Positions 8,832-16,894 of a stretch of 64,000 nucleotides of DNA are shown here, piece by piece (the first letter of the stretch is position 1; every line of letters begins with the position of its first letter). Below the pieces are notes generated by a model. It was not told where the DNA came from, ran no database searches, and saw nothing but the letters and a program-made list of their open reading frames with translations. The stretch comes from AC-32 sp963746155. GTDB taxonomy: Bacteria; Actinomycetota; Thermoleophilia; Gaiellales; Gaiellaceae. The stretch lies in the NCBI GenBank assembly GCA_963746155.1, contig CAVVAB010000012.1, positions 868,001 through 932,000 on the forward strand. The letters are read 5' to 3'. The position numbers were made by a program, and so were the translations under genes.

Positions 8832-9977
8832 GTGGACCAGGATCAGCAGAAGTACCTAGACAGCCAACTCGACGAGTTCGCCTCGAAGGTCGACGATCTC
8901 CCCGAGTCGGAAGTACCGGCCGGGATGGACCGCAAGAAGGTGCTCGGCCTGATCGGGGCGAGCGGAGCGGCGCTCTCGCTTCCGGCGCTGCTCGCCGCGT
9001 GCGGCGGCAGCAGCAAGAGCAGCAGCAGCAGCAGCGGCGGCGCCGGCAACTACCCGGAGACGCCGAAGTGGAAGTGGGTCTTCGTCAACCACGTCACGAC
9101 GAACCCGTTCTTCGTCCCGACGCAGTACGGGATCGAGGACGCAGGCGCCGTCTTCGGCACCACCCACCAGTGGACGGGCTCGGAGAACAGCGTCGTCTCC
9201 GAGATGGTCTCCGCGATGAACACCGCGATCTCCTCGAAGGCCGACGGAATCTGCGTGTGCCTCATCGACGCCAAGGCGTTCAACGCGCCGACGTCGAAGG
9301 CGCTCGCCGCCGGAATCCCGGTCATCGCCTACAACGCCGACGCCCCTCCGGGGAGCGGGAACGACCGGCTCGCCTACATCGGCCAGGACCTGTTCGTGTC
9401 GGGCCAGAAGATGGGCGAGAAGATCGTCGAGCTCGTCCCGAGCGGCGACGTGGTCGGCTTCATCGCGACGCCGGGCGCACTGAACATCCAGCCCCGCATC
9501 GACGGTGCGAAGCAGGCGATCAAGGACTCCGGCAAGCCGATCAACTTCACGCAGGTCGCAACCGGCGCGCAGCTGAACGCCGAGCTGTCCGTGATCGACG
9601 CCTACTACCAGGGTCACAAGGACCTGAAGGGCATGTTCGCGGTCGACGCAGGGAGCACCCAGGGCGTGGCGCAGGTCATGCAGAAGTACAACCTGCCCTC
9701 GAAGGGGATCCACGGAGGTGGGTACGACCTCCTGCCGACGACCCTGAACCTCATCAAGAAGGGCTTCCTCGATTTCACGATCGACCAGCAGCCCTACCTG
9801 CAGGGGTTCCAGCCGGCGGTGCAGCTGTTCCTGTACAAGATCTCGGGTGGCCTGATGTTCCCTTCCGACACGAACACCGGACTGCTGTTCGTCACGAAGG
9901 ACAACGTCGAGCCGTACCTGACGACCAAGACCCGCTACGAAGGGAGCTCGAGCTCTCAGCAGTACGTCAAGTCGTAA
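8832..9977 (+). CDS. Sugar ABC transporter substrate-binding lipoprotein
   Basis: Periplasmic binding protein of the ribose/xylose type (Peripla_BP_4 fold), 381 aa, which would bind a sugar outside the membrane and deliver it to the permease encoded next. The start GTG at 8832 follows AAGGAGG. An unusually long charged N-region of about 35 residues precedes the hydrophobic stretch, and the lipobox LLAAC gives lipidation at a Cys near residue 55, followed by a Ser/Gly linker. The domain has NPFFVPTQYGIEDAG and the repeated hinge strands of the family. The following permease, ATPase, isomerase and xylulokinase indicate a pentose, probably xylose. Confidence 0.9.
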   Translation: MDQDQQKYLDSQLDEFASKVDDLPESEVPAGMDRKKVLGLIGASGAALSLPALLAACGGSSKSSSSSSGGAGNYPETPKWKWVFVNHVTTNPFFVPTQYGIEDAGAVFGTTHQWTGSENSVVSEMVSAMNTAISSKADGICVCLIDAKAFNAPTSKALAAGIPVIAYNADAPPGSGNDRLAYIGQDLFVSGQKMGEKIVELVPSGDVVGFIATPGALNIQPRIDGAKQAIKDSGKPINFTQVATGAQLNAELSVIDAYYQGHKDLKGMFAVDAGSTQGVAQVMQKYNLPSKGIHGGGYDLLPTTLNLIKKGFLDFTIDQQPYLQGFQPAVQLFLYKISGGLMFPSDTNTGLLFVTKDNVEPYLTTKTRYEGSSSSQQYVKS

Positions 9978-10003
9978 CGGCACAAGCCTGATGTCCTAGG
10001 GCT

Positions 10004-11047
10004 ATGGCGGTAGCGGGGTCCAAGGCGAAAGGACGCGAGCGCGCGCGCAGCCTCGGCTGGCGCGCGCTCGGGGCCTTCGCCAACCGGCGCGAGGCGAGCA
10101 TCCTCGTCGTCGCTATCGGGCTGGTCATCTACTTCTCGCTCCGGTCGTCCTCGTTCTACAGCGGCGCGTCGATCAAGAACATCGCGGAGTACGTCGCCCC
10201 GGTGGCGCTGATCACCGCCGGCGAGGTGATGCTTCTGGTCTGCGGCGAGATCGACCTGTCCGTGGGAAGGGTGTTCGCGCTCTCGCCGATCATCATGTAC
10301 CTGACCGCGGCGCCGGCGCCGGACGGGCTCGGGCTGCCGATCTGGATCGGAGTCGTCTTCGGCCTCCTCGCCGCCGCGGCAGTAGGGCTGACGAACGGGT
10401 TGATCACCACGTACCTCGGCGTGCCGTCGTTCATCACCACGTTAGGAATGCTCTTCTTCCTGAACGGGATCAACCTGCGAGCGTTGCACGGCTTCCAGGT
10501 GGCGACGCCCGGGGGCCACACGTTCGTCGACATCTTCGGGGGCTACCCGTTGTGGTTCAACTCGGAGTTCTGGTGGGCGCTGCTCGTGGTGGTCGTCCTC
10601 CAGATCGTGCTCGTACGGACGAGGTGGGGAGTCCACACGGTCGCGACAGGCGGCAACCTGCTCGGCGCGCGGGAGAGCGGCGTCAACGTCCGCTGGATCA
10701 AGATCGGCAACTTCGTGCTCTGCAGCATGCTCGGCGGCTTCGCCGGGATCATGGACTCGACCCGGATCACGTCCATCCTCCCGCTCCAGGGGGGCACGGA
10801 CATCATGTTCCTCGCCGTCGCCGCGGCCGTCATCGGCGGCACGTCGCTGATGGGCGGGTCCGGCACGGTCATCGGCGGCTTCCTCGGCGTCGTCGTGCTC
10901 GCCGTCCTCAACATCGGCTTCGTCACCCTCGGTGTCAGCGCGTTCAACTTCGACCTGATCATCGGGATCGCGATCCTGGGTGCGATGATCCTGAACGTGC
11001 AGATCCAGCGCCTCAAGAACCTCGGCCAGCTCGGGAGAGGCAGATGA
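10004..11047 (+). CDS. Sugar ABC transporter permease (RbsC/XylH family)
   Basis: Integral membrane subunit of the sugar importer, 347 aa. The hydrophobic profile shows 8-10 transmembrane segments after a basic N-terminal tail. The BPD_transp_2 family mark LLVCGEIDLSVGRVFALSPI, the loop TYLGVPSFITTLGMLF, and GGTSLMGGSGTVIGGFLGV near the C-terminus are characteristic of RbsC/XylH permeases. It lies 26 nt after the binding protein, and its TGA overlaps the ATPase ATG (ATGA), so the transporter subunits are translationally coupled. Confidence 0.93.
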   Translation: MAVAGSKAKGRERARSLGWRALGAFANRREASILVVAIGLVIYFSLRSSSFYSGASIKNIAEYVAPVALITAGEVMLLVCGEIDLSVGRVFALSPIIMYLTAAPAPDGLGLPIWIGVVFGLLAAAAVGLTNGLITTYLGVPSFITTLGMLFFLNGINLRALHGFQVATPGGHTFVDIFGGYPLWFNSEFWWALLVVVVLQIVLVRTRWGVHTVATGGNLLGARESGVNVRWIKIGNFVLCSMLGGFAGIMDSTRITSILPLQGGTDIMFLAVAAAVIGGTSLMGGSGTVIGGFLGVVVLAVLNIGFVTLGVSAFNFDLIIGIAILGAMILNVQIQRLKNLGQLGRGR

Positions 11048-11841
11048 GCGAGACGGGCAACGGCCGAGAGGCCCCGGATGCGATCCGCGTCGAGCACATC
11101 TCGAAGCGGTTCGGCGCCGTGCGCGCGCTCGAGGACGTCTCCATGCACCTCAAGAGCGGCGAGGTGCTCGGGTTGATCGGCGACAACGGGGCCGGCAAGT
11201 CGACTTTGGTCAAGATCATCAGCGGCTTCCAGAAGCCCGACCGCGGCAAGATCTTCGTGAACGGCGAGGAGGTGCATCTCCGCTCCGTTACGCACGCGCG
11301 CTCGCTCGGGATCGACACCGTCTACCAGGATCTGGCGCTCGTGCCGGGCATGTCCGTCTACCACAACATGTTCCTCAAGCGGGAGGTTCTCTCGAAGGCC
11401 GGCGGCGTCCAGCTACCGCTGCTGAACAACCGCGAGATGCGCAAGCGGGCCAGGACGTACCTCGACGAGATGGGCGTCCGCATCCCGGACGTCGACGCCG
11501 AGGTGGCACAGCTCTCGGGCGGGCAACGCCAGTCGATCGCCGTCGCGCGCTCGGTCTACTCGGAGGCGAAGATCATCCTGCTCGACGAGCCGCTCGCGGC
11601 GATGGGCGTCAAGGAAGGCGCGCTCATCCTCGACCTGATCCGCAAGCTGCGGGACGAGGGCCAGGTCTCGATGATTCTGATCCTGCACAACTACGCGCAC
11701 GTCTTCGAGGTCTGCGACCGCGTCAACCTCCTCCAGCACGGCGAGATCACGCTCGACAAGCCGACGAACGAGACCTCTGTGGACGAGTTGACCGAGCTCG
11801 TCGTGCGCGAGTACCGCCAGGCCCAGGCCGAGCCGGGCTAG
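11044..11841 (+). CDS. Sugar ABC transporter ATP-binding protein (single NBD)
   Basis: ATPase subunit of the importer, 265 aa. The P-loop GDNGAGKSTLVKII, Q-loop VYQDLAL, signature LSGGQRQSIAVAR and Walker B IILLDEPLAAMG are all present. Ribose-type importers often use a fused double ATPase of about 500 aa; this one has a single nucleotide-binding domain and must act as a homodimer, as in the FrcA-type systems. The ATG overlaps the permease stop by 4 nt. The DEPLAAMGVKE stretch after Walker B is characteristic of this carbohydrate subfamily. Confidence 0.93.
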   Translation: MSETGNGREAPDAIRVEHISKRFGAVRALEDVSMHLKSGEVLGLIGDNGAGKSTLVKIISGFQKPDRGKIFVNGEEVHLRSVTHARSLGIDTVYQDLALVPGMSVYHNMFLKREVLSKAGGVQLPLLNNREMRKRARTYLDEMGVRIPDVDAEVAQLSGGQRQSIAVARSVYSEAKIILLDEPLAAMGVKEGALILDLIRKLRDEGQVSMILILHNYAHVFEVCDRVNLLQHGEITLDKPTNETSVDELTELVVREYRQAQAEPG

Positions 11842-11857
11842 TCGCCCCGGTCAGGGG

Positions 11858-12754
11858 ATAGCCATCCGCGTTCTCGTCACCGGTGCGAAGGGCAAGGTCG
11901 GTTCCGAGGCGGTCTCGGCGCTGCTCGCGGCGGGCCATGACGTGCGCGCCTCGGACCTGGCGCGAGGCGTGTTCGAGCGCCAGCTCTTCGACGAGCCGGA
12001 GTACGTCCAGGCCGACCTGACGGACGCAGGAGACGCGTTCGCGATCGTCCGTGGCGTCGATGCGGTCGTCCACGCCGGCGCGATTCCGGACCCGACAAAG
12101 AACCCGCCGCACGTTGTCTTCGAGAACAACCTGATGGCGACGTTCAACGTTCTCGAGGCCTCGATCCGGCTCGGCGTCGGGCGGTTCGTCTACATCTCGA
12201 GCGAGACGATCCCCGGGTTCTTCTTCCCCGAGCGGCCGTTCCTGCCCGACTACGTGCCGGTCGACGAGGAGCACACGATCAGGCCACAGGATCCCTACGC
12301 GCTGTCGAAGTGGTTCGGCGAGCTGCTGATGGACGCGGCCGTGGCGCGCTCGGAGATCCGCTGCATTTCGCTTCGTCCGAGCTGGGTGCAGAACGAGTCG
12401 AACTACGAGCGCAACCTCGGACCGCAGGTTCGCGACCCCGCTGTTCTGAGCCCGAACCTCTGGAGCTACACGGACGCCCACGACCTCGCGGACGCGATCG
12501 TTCTCGCGACCGACTCCGGCCTCCCCGGCCACGAGGTCTGCTACATCGCTGCGCCCGACAACGTCGGCAACCGGCCGCTCGCCGACCTCGTCCGCCGCTA
12601 CTACGGCGAGGAGATCGAGGTCCGCGCGCTCTCGCGTGAGGACTCGTCTGCGATCTCATGCGCCAAGGCCGAGCGGTTGCTCGGCTACTCGCCGAGCCGG
12701 TCGTGGAGGGACTACCTCGACGACGAGGGCCACGCACGCCCACGCGAAATCTGA
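11858..12754 (+). CDS. NAD-dependent epimerase/dehydratase, uronate-dehydrogenase-like
   Basis: Extended short-chain dehydrogenase with the Rossmann signature VTGAKGKVGSEA right at the N-terminus, the catalytic YALSK in QDPYALSKWFGE and a Ser-containing YISSET strand. The first ATG in frame (11942) would remove the whole NAD-binding motif, and no ATG, GTG or TTG lies between the upstream in-frame stop (11789) and the motif. The best-placed start is ATA at 11858, reading M-A-I-R-V-L-V-T-G, either a rare AUA start or an A/G sequence difference. Resemblance is to NAD-dependent sugar or uronate dehydrogenases. It sits in the pentose operon, so oxidation of an aldose is plausible but unproven. Confidence 0.8.
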   Translation: MAIRVLVTGAKGKVGSEAVSALLAAGHDVRASDLARGVFERQLFDEPEYVQADLTDAGDAFAIVRGVDAVVHAGAIPDPTKNPPHVVFENNLMATFNVLEASIRLGVGRFVYISSETIPGFFFPERPFLPDYVPVDEEHTIRPQDPYALSKWFGELLMDAAVARSEIRCISLRPSWVQNESNYERNLGPQVRDPAVLSPNLWSYTDAHDLADAIVLATDSGLPGHEVCYIAAPDNVGNRPLADLVRRYYGEEIEVRALSREDSSAISCAKAERLLGYSPSRSWRDYLDDEGHARPREI

Positions 12755-12770
12755 TCGAGTTGGGCCGACG

Positions 12771-13772
12771 ATGAAGACGAGCCTCGGAATCTGGGCGTTC
12801 GGGTCGATGGCCACGCGGTTCGTCCCGGGCGGGTACAAGCCGGAGCGCGAAGGCATGACGACTGTCGAGCGCGTGCGCGAGGCCGTGGAGGGCCTCGGCG
12901 ACCTGATCGACGGGTACGAGTTCCACTACCCGCAGGAGCTCTCGGCGGACAACCTGGACGAGGTGCGGGACGCGCTCGACGGCCACGACGTCTACTGCAT
13001 GGCGACAGGGCTCCATCTCGACGCGCGCTTCGGCAAGGGAGGGCTCGTCTCGCCGGACGAGGCGACGCGAGCGGAGGCCGTCAAGCGCACGCTCGACGCG
13101 ATCGACTTCGCGGGCGAGGTCCAGGCGCACTTCATCATCTGGCCGGGGATCGAGGGCTACAACTACCCGTTCCAGACGCCGTACAAGGAGAGCTGGGCCT
13201 GGTTCCTCGACGGGATCGGGCAGGCGGCGCAGCGTTGCCGCGACCATGGGATCAAGCTCTTCCTCGAGCACAAGAACTCCGAGCCCGCGATGAAGATCTT
13301 CATGCGCAACGTGGGCATGACCCTCCACGTCATCCACACGCTGCGACGCGAGGGGCTCGACAACGTCCAGGTCAACATGGACTGGCAGCACCTGATCATG
13401 AACGGCGAGAACCTGGCCGAGTACGCGGCGCTGCTCGCCGCCGAGGGGCTGCTCGGCCACCAGCACGCGAACTCGGGCTGGGGCACGTTCGACGACGACA
13501 ACATGGTCGGCGCGACGGCCTTCATGGAGACGCTCGAGCTCGCGGTCGAGCTGCGGCGCGCCGGCTACGGGGACAACGGCGAGCGGCTCGGCTTCGACCT
13601 CTACCCGTACACCGAGGATGCGGTCGAGGCCGTTCGCCGGAGCGTCCTCCAGTGGCGCTTCATCGACGGGGTGGCGGAACGGCTCGACGGCGACGCGCTG
13701 CGCGAGGCCCAGATGCGCAAGGACGCCGTCGCCGCCTACGAGCTCGTCTACGCGGCGCTCGGCGGCAAGTAG
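12771..13772 (+). CDS. TIM-barrel sugar isomerase (xylose-isomerase-like)
   Basis: A 333-residue AP-endonuclease-2/xylose-isomerase-like barrel. Candidate metal ligands on consecutive strands are Glu in LFLEHKNSE, Asp in NMDWQH, His in LLGHQHAN and Asp/Glu in GFDLYPYTED. It is shorter than classical XylA (about 390-440 aa) and lacks its exact signatures, so it belongs to a less characterised branch. Placed directly before xylulokinase and behind the importer, it is the obvious candidate for making the ketose that the kinase uses, that is a xylose isomerase or a related aldose isomerase. Start ATG at 12771, 16 nt after the preceding gene. Confidence 0.83.
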   Translation: MKTSLGIWAFGSMATRFVPGGYKPEREGMTTVERVREAVEGLGDLIDGYEFHYPQELSADNLDEVRDALDGHDVYCMATGLHLDARFGKGGLVSPDEATRAEAVKRTLDAIDFAGEVQAHFIIWPGIEGYNYPFQTPYKESWAWFLDGIGQAAQRCRDHGIKLFLEHKNSEPAMKIFMRNVGMTLHVIHTLRREGLDNVQVNMDWQHLIMNGENLAEYAALLAAEGLLGHQHANSGWGTFDDDNMVGATAFMETLELAVELRRAGYGDNGERLGFDLYPYTEDAVEAVRRSVLQWRFIDGVAERLDGDALREAQMRKDAVAAYELVYAALGGK

Positions 13773-13782
13773 GCGCCGGCCG

Positions 13783-15210
13783 GTGTTCGTCGGCCTCGAC
13801 GTCGGCACGAGCGGCGTCAAGGCGGTCGCCGTCTCGCCCGCTGGCGAGGTGCTCGCGCGCGCGGAGGAGGAATACCCGCTCTCGACGCCCGCGCCCGGCT
13901 GGGCCGAGCAGGACCCGGAGGACTGGTGGCGTGCGAGCGAGGCGGCGCTGGCCGCGGTCGGCGCCGAGAGCGCCGCGGGGATCGGACTGTCCGGCCAGAT
14001 GCACGGTCTCGTCGCCCTCGACGGCCAGAGCGAGGTGATCCGGCCCGCGATCCTCTGGAACGACCAGCGCACGTCGGCCGAGTGCGAGGAGATCGAGCGG
14101 CGCATCGGCGTGGAGCGGCTGATCCGGCTGACGGGCAACCGCGCGCTCACGGGCTTCACGGCGCCGAAGCTCCTCTGGCTGCGGGAGCACGAGCCCGACG
14201 CCTATGCGCGGATCCGCCACGTTCTCCTCCCGAAGGACTACGTGCGGCTGCGGCTGACGGGCGAGCACGCGACCGACGTCGCGGATGCATCCGGGACGCT
14301 TCTCTTCGACGTTGCGGAGCGGCGGTGGAGCGGTGAGGTCCTCGACGCGCTCGAGATCCCCGCCGAATGGCTGCCCGAGGCGCTGGAGTCGCCGGAGGTC
14401 TCCGGTCGGACGGCGAACGGGACCCCGGTCGCCGCAGGGGCCGGGGACCAGGCCGCCGGCGCTCTCGGCGTCGGCGTCGACGGGCCGGGGCCGCTGTCGG
14501 TCGTCCTTGGCACCTCCGGGGTCGTGTTCGCGGCGCTCCCGGCCTACGAGCCCGAGCCGGAGGCGCGGCTGCACGTGTTCTGCCACGCGGTCCCGGGAAC
14601 GTGGCACGCGATGGGCGTGATGCTTTCGGCGGCGGGATCGCTGCGGTGGTTCAGGGACGTGTTCGCACCGGGGACGCCGTATGACAAGCTCGTCGCCCAG
14701 GCCGAAGAGGTCGAGCCCGGCGCCGAAGGCGTGCTCTTCCTCCCGTACCTCTCCGGCGAGCGGACGCCCCACGCTGACCCGTACGCACGCGCGGCGTTCA
14801 CCGGGCTCGGGCTGGAGCACGGGCGCCCGGCTCTCGTCCGCGCCGTGCTGGAAGGAGTCGCCTACGGCCTGCGCGACTCGCTGGAGCTGCTGCAGGGCCT
14901 CGGCGTCCGCGCCGAGACCGGCCGCGTCTCGGGCGGCGGCGCGCGCAGTCGCCTCTGGCTCCGGATCGTCGCGTCCGTGCTCGGCCTCCCGCTCGAGCTC
15001 ACGGCCGTGGAGGAGGGAGCCGCGTTCGGAGCGGCCCTGCTCGGCGGTGTCGCCGCGGGCGCGTTCGCCGACGTCCACGAGGCGATCGGGGCCTGCGTCC
15101 GGCCTCGCGAGCGGATCGAGCCGGACGAAGGCTGGCAGCGCGCCTACGAGGCCGGTTACCCTCGCTACCGCGCGTTGTACCCGTCTCTCGAGCCCCTGGA
15201 GGAGCGATGA
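13783..15210 (+). CDS. xylB: Xylulokinase
   Basis: FGGY-family kinase phosphorylating D-xylulose to D-xylulose 5-phosphate, 475 aa from a GTG start 10 nt after the isomerase stop. Phosphate-1 motif FVGLDVGTSGVKAV, substrate loop GLSGQMHGLVALD (the MHG segment typical of XylB), AILWNDQRT, the catalytic Asp in AAGAGDQAAGALG, the PYLSGERTPH loop and the C-terminal VSGGGARSRLWLRIVA adenosine site are all visible. Its TGA overlaps the ATG of the next gene (ATGA). Together with the upstream isomerase it completes conversion of an imported aldopentose to a pentose phosphate. Confidence 0.94.
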   Translation: MFVGLDVGTSGVKAVAVSPAGEVLARAEEEYPLSTPAPGWAEQDPEDWWRASEAALAAVGAESAAGIGLSGQMHGLVALDGQSEVIRPAILWNDQRTSAECEEIERRIGVERLIRLTGNRALTGFTAPKLLWLREHEPDAYARIRHVLLPKDYVRLRLTGEHATDVADASGTLLFDVAERRWSGEVLDALEIPAEWLPEALESPEVSGRTANGTPVAAGAGDQAAGALGVGVDGPGPLSVVLGTSGVVFAALPAYEPEPEARLHVFCHAVPGTWHAMGVMLSAAGSLRWFRDVFAPGTPYDKLVAQAEEVEPGAEGVLFLPYLSGERTPHADPYARAAFTGLGLEHGRPALVRAVLEGVAYGLRDSLELLQGLGVRAETGRVSGGGARSRLWLRIVASVLGLPLELTAVEEGAAFGAALLGGVAAGAFADVHEAIGACVRPRERIEPDEGWQRAYEAGYPRYRALYPSLEPLEER

Positions 15211-15908
15211 CCTCACTGGAAGGAAAGGCCGCGCTGGTCACCGGCGCGAGCCGAGGCATCGGGCGGGCGGTGGCGCAGAGTCTCGCTGCGGCCGGCGTCG
15301 GCCTCGGCCTCGCGTCACGCAGCGGCGACGACCTGGGGCTCGACGACGTGGTCGCGCGTCCGTGTGATGTCCGCGAACCGGCCGACCTCGAACGCATCGT
15401 GGGGGACACCGTCGCGCGGTTCGGACGCCTGGACATCCTGGTCGCCAACGCCGGGGTCGGCGCCTACGGCCCGTTCCTCGACCTCCCGCCGGAGCACCTC
15501 GACGAGATGATCGACGTGAACGTCAAGGGAACGATCTACGCGACGCGCGCGGCGCTGCCGCATCTGCTCGAGAGCGGGGAGGGCGACCTCGTCACGATCG
15601 CGTCCGTGGCAGGCCTCCGCGGCTTGCCGCTCGAGGCGGTCTACTGCGCGTCGAAGTTCGCGCAGGTCGGTTTCACGAGCGCGCTCGACCACGAGCTGCG
15701 CGAGCGGGGAGTCCGCTGCACGAACCTCTGCCCGGGCGGGGTCGCGACCGACTTCGCCATGGGTCGTGGACGCACGCCCGAGATGCCTGCGCTCGCCGGG
15801 ATGATGAGCGCCGAAGACGTAGCCGAGGTAGTCCTCTTCACGCTTACGCGGCCGCGCACCCATCGAATGCTCGAGACCGTCTTCCGGCCCGTGACCGAGG
15901 AGGTGTAG
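15207..15908 (+). CDS. Short-chain dehydrogenase/reductase (SDR)
   Basis: Classical SDR of 233 aa. The cofactor motif TGASRGIGRA, the NAG strand motif in LVANAGVGAYG, the catalytic Ser in TIASVAG and the YCASK (Tyr-Lys) dyad are intact. NAD(H) or NADP(H) preference is not decisive. It is coupled to xylB by a 4-nt overlap and followed 2 nt later by a Gfo/Idh/MocA oxidoreductase, so it is likely used in sugar or polyol oxidation by this operon. The substrate is unknown. Confidence 0.92.
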   Translation: MTSLEGKAALVTGASRGIGRAVAQSLAAAGVGLGLASRSGDDLGLDDVVARPCDVREPADLERIVGDTVARFGRLDILVANAGVGAYGPFLDLPPEHLDEMIDVNVKGTIYATRAALPHLLESGEGDLVTIASVAGLRGLPLEAVYCASKFAQVGFTSALDHELRERGVRCTNLCPGGVATDFAMGRGRTPEMPALAGMMSAEDVAEVVLFTLTRPRTHRMLETVFRPVTEEV

Positions 15909-15910
15909 GG

Positions 15911-16858
15911 ATGAGACCGGTCAAGTGGGGAATCGTCTCGACGGCGCTGATCAACCGGCTCGTGATCCCGCCCGCACAGGCGTCGGAGGCATGTGACCTG
16001 ATCGCGGTCGCGAGCCGCGACCAGGCCCGCGCCGAGGAGTACGCCCGCGAGTGGGGCATCGAGCGCGCCTACGGCAGCTACGAGGCGCTGCTCGACGACC
16101 CGGACGTCGAGGCCGTCTACATCTCCCTACCGAACTCGCTTCACTGCGAGTGGTCGATCCGCGCGCTCGAGGCGGGCAAGCACGTGCTCTGCGAGAAGCC
16201 CATGTCGCGTCGCGCGGCGGAGGTCGAGGAGGCCTTCGACGTGGCCGACCGGACCGGGCGCCTGCTGATGGAGGCGTTCATGTGGCGGCACCACCCGCAG
16301 GCGCGGAAGCTGGCCGAGCTCGTCGAGGGCGGCGCGATCGGCCGGCCCCGGGTGATCCGTTCGTCGTTCGGCTTCGCGCTCTCAGACCCGACGAACGTGC
16401 GGCTTCTCCCCGAGATCGACGGCGGGGCGCTCATGGATGTCGGCTGCTACTGCGTCAGCGGCTCGCGCTTCCTTGGCGGCGAGCCCCGGCACGCCGCGGG
16501 CGCGCAGGTCGTCGGCCCGACCGGGGTCGACATCCTGTTCGCGGGCGCCATGCTGATGGAGAATGACGTCACGGCCCACTTCGACTGCAGCTTCGTGGTC
16601 CCGGAGCGCGACGAGCTCGAGGTGATCGGCGAGGAGGGCTCGCTGTTCCTCGACGATCCCTGGCACGCGCGCGACCCGGTGATCGAGGTCCGGCGCGATG
16701 GCGCCGTCGAGCGGATCGAGATCGAGAAGGCGAACTCCTACGGGCTCGAGCTCGAGAACCTGAGCGCTGCGATCCGCGGCGAGGCCGAGCCGCTGCTCGG
16801 CCGCGAGGACGCGGTCGGCAACGCGCGCGCGATCGAGCTGCTCTACGCCTCGGCCTAA
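15911..16858 (+). CDS. Gfo/Idh/MocA-family oxidoreductase
   Basis: Two-domain NAD(P)-dependent sugar or cyclitol dehydrogenase, 315 aa. An N-terminal Rossmann domain (WGIVSTALINRLV, with AVASRD strand) carries the family motif HVLCEKPMSR with the catalytic Lys. The C-terminal alpha/beta domain includes MEAFMWRHHPQARKL and DVGCYCVSGSRFL, typical of xylose or glucose-fructose dehydrogenase relatives. It is the last gene of the operon, followed by a hairpin. The likely substrate is an aldose such as xylose, by context only. Confidence 0.92.
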   Translation: MRPVKWGIVSTALINRLVIPPAQASEACDLIAVASRDQARAEEYAREWGIERAYGSYEALLDDPDVEAVYISLPNSLHCEWSIRALEAGKHVLCEKPMSRRAAEVEEAFDVADRTGRLLMEAFMWRHHPQARKLAELVEGGAIGRPRVIRSSFGFALSDPTNVRLLPEIDGGALMDVGCYCVSGSRFLGGEPRHAAGAQVVGPTGVDILFAGAMLMENDVTAHFDCSFVVPERDELEVIGEEGSLFLDDPWHARDPVIEVRRDGAVERIEIEKANSYGLELENLSAAIRGEAEPLLGREDAVGNARAIELLYASA

Positions 16859-16876
16859 CAGCCGCTCCCGCGGCTG
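16859..16876 (+). terminator. Stem-loop closing the sugar operon
   Basis: CAGCCGC-TCCC-GCGGCTG, a perfect 7-bp stem with a 4-nt loop immediately after the TAA of the oxidoreductase gene. No T-run follows, but its position between the metabolic operon and ffh fits a terminator. Confidence 0.55.
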
Positions 16877-16880
16877 GAAG

Positions 16881-16886
16881 TACACT
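16881..16886 (+). promoter_or_regulatory. -10 box for ffh (leaderless layout)
   Basis: TACACT lies 8 nt before the GTG of ffh. With normal -10-to-start spacing, transcription would begin at or beside the start codon, and no Shine-Dalgarno sequence is present. Confidence 0.5.
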
Positions 16887-16894
16887 CCGAAACC

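Noticed and set aside
11942..12754. Epimerase start at ATG 11942
   Set aside because: It would delete the VTGAKGKVG dinucleotide motif that is read in frame just upstream.
13660..15216. 518-residue open frame on - strand opposite xylB
   Set aside because: The xylB frame has all kinase motifs; the antisense product has none and no start context.
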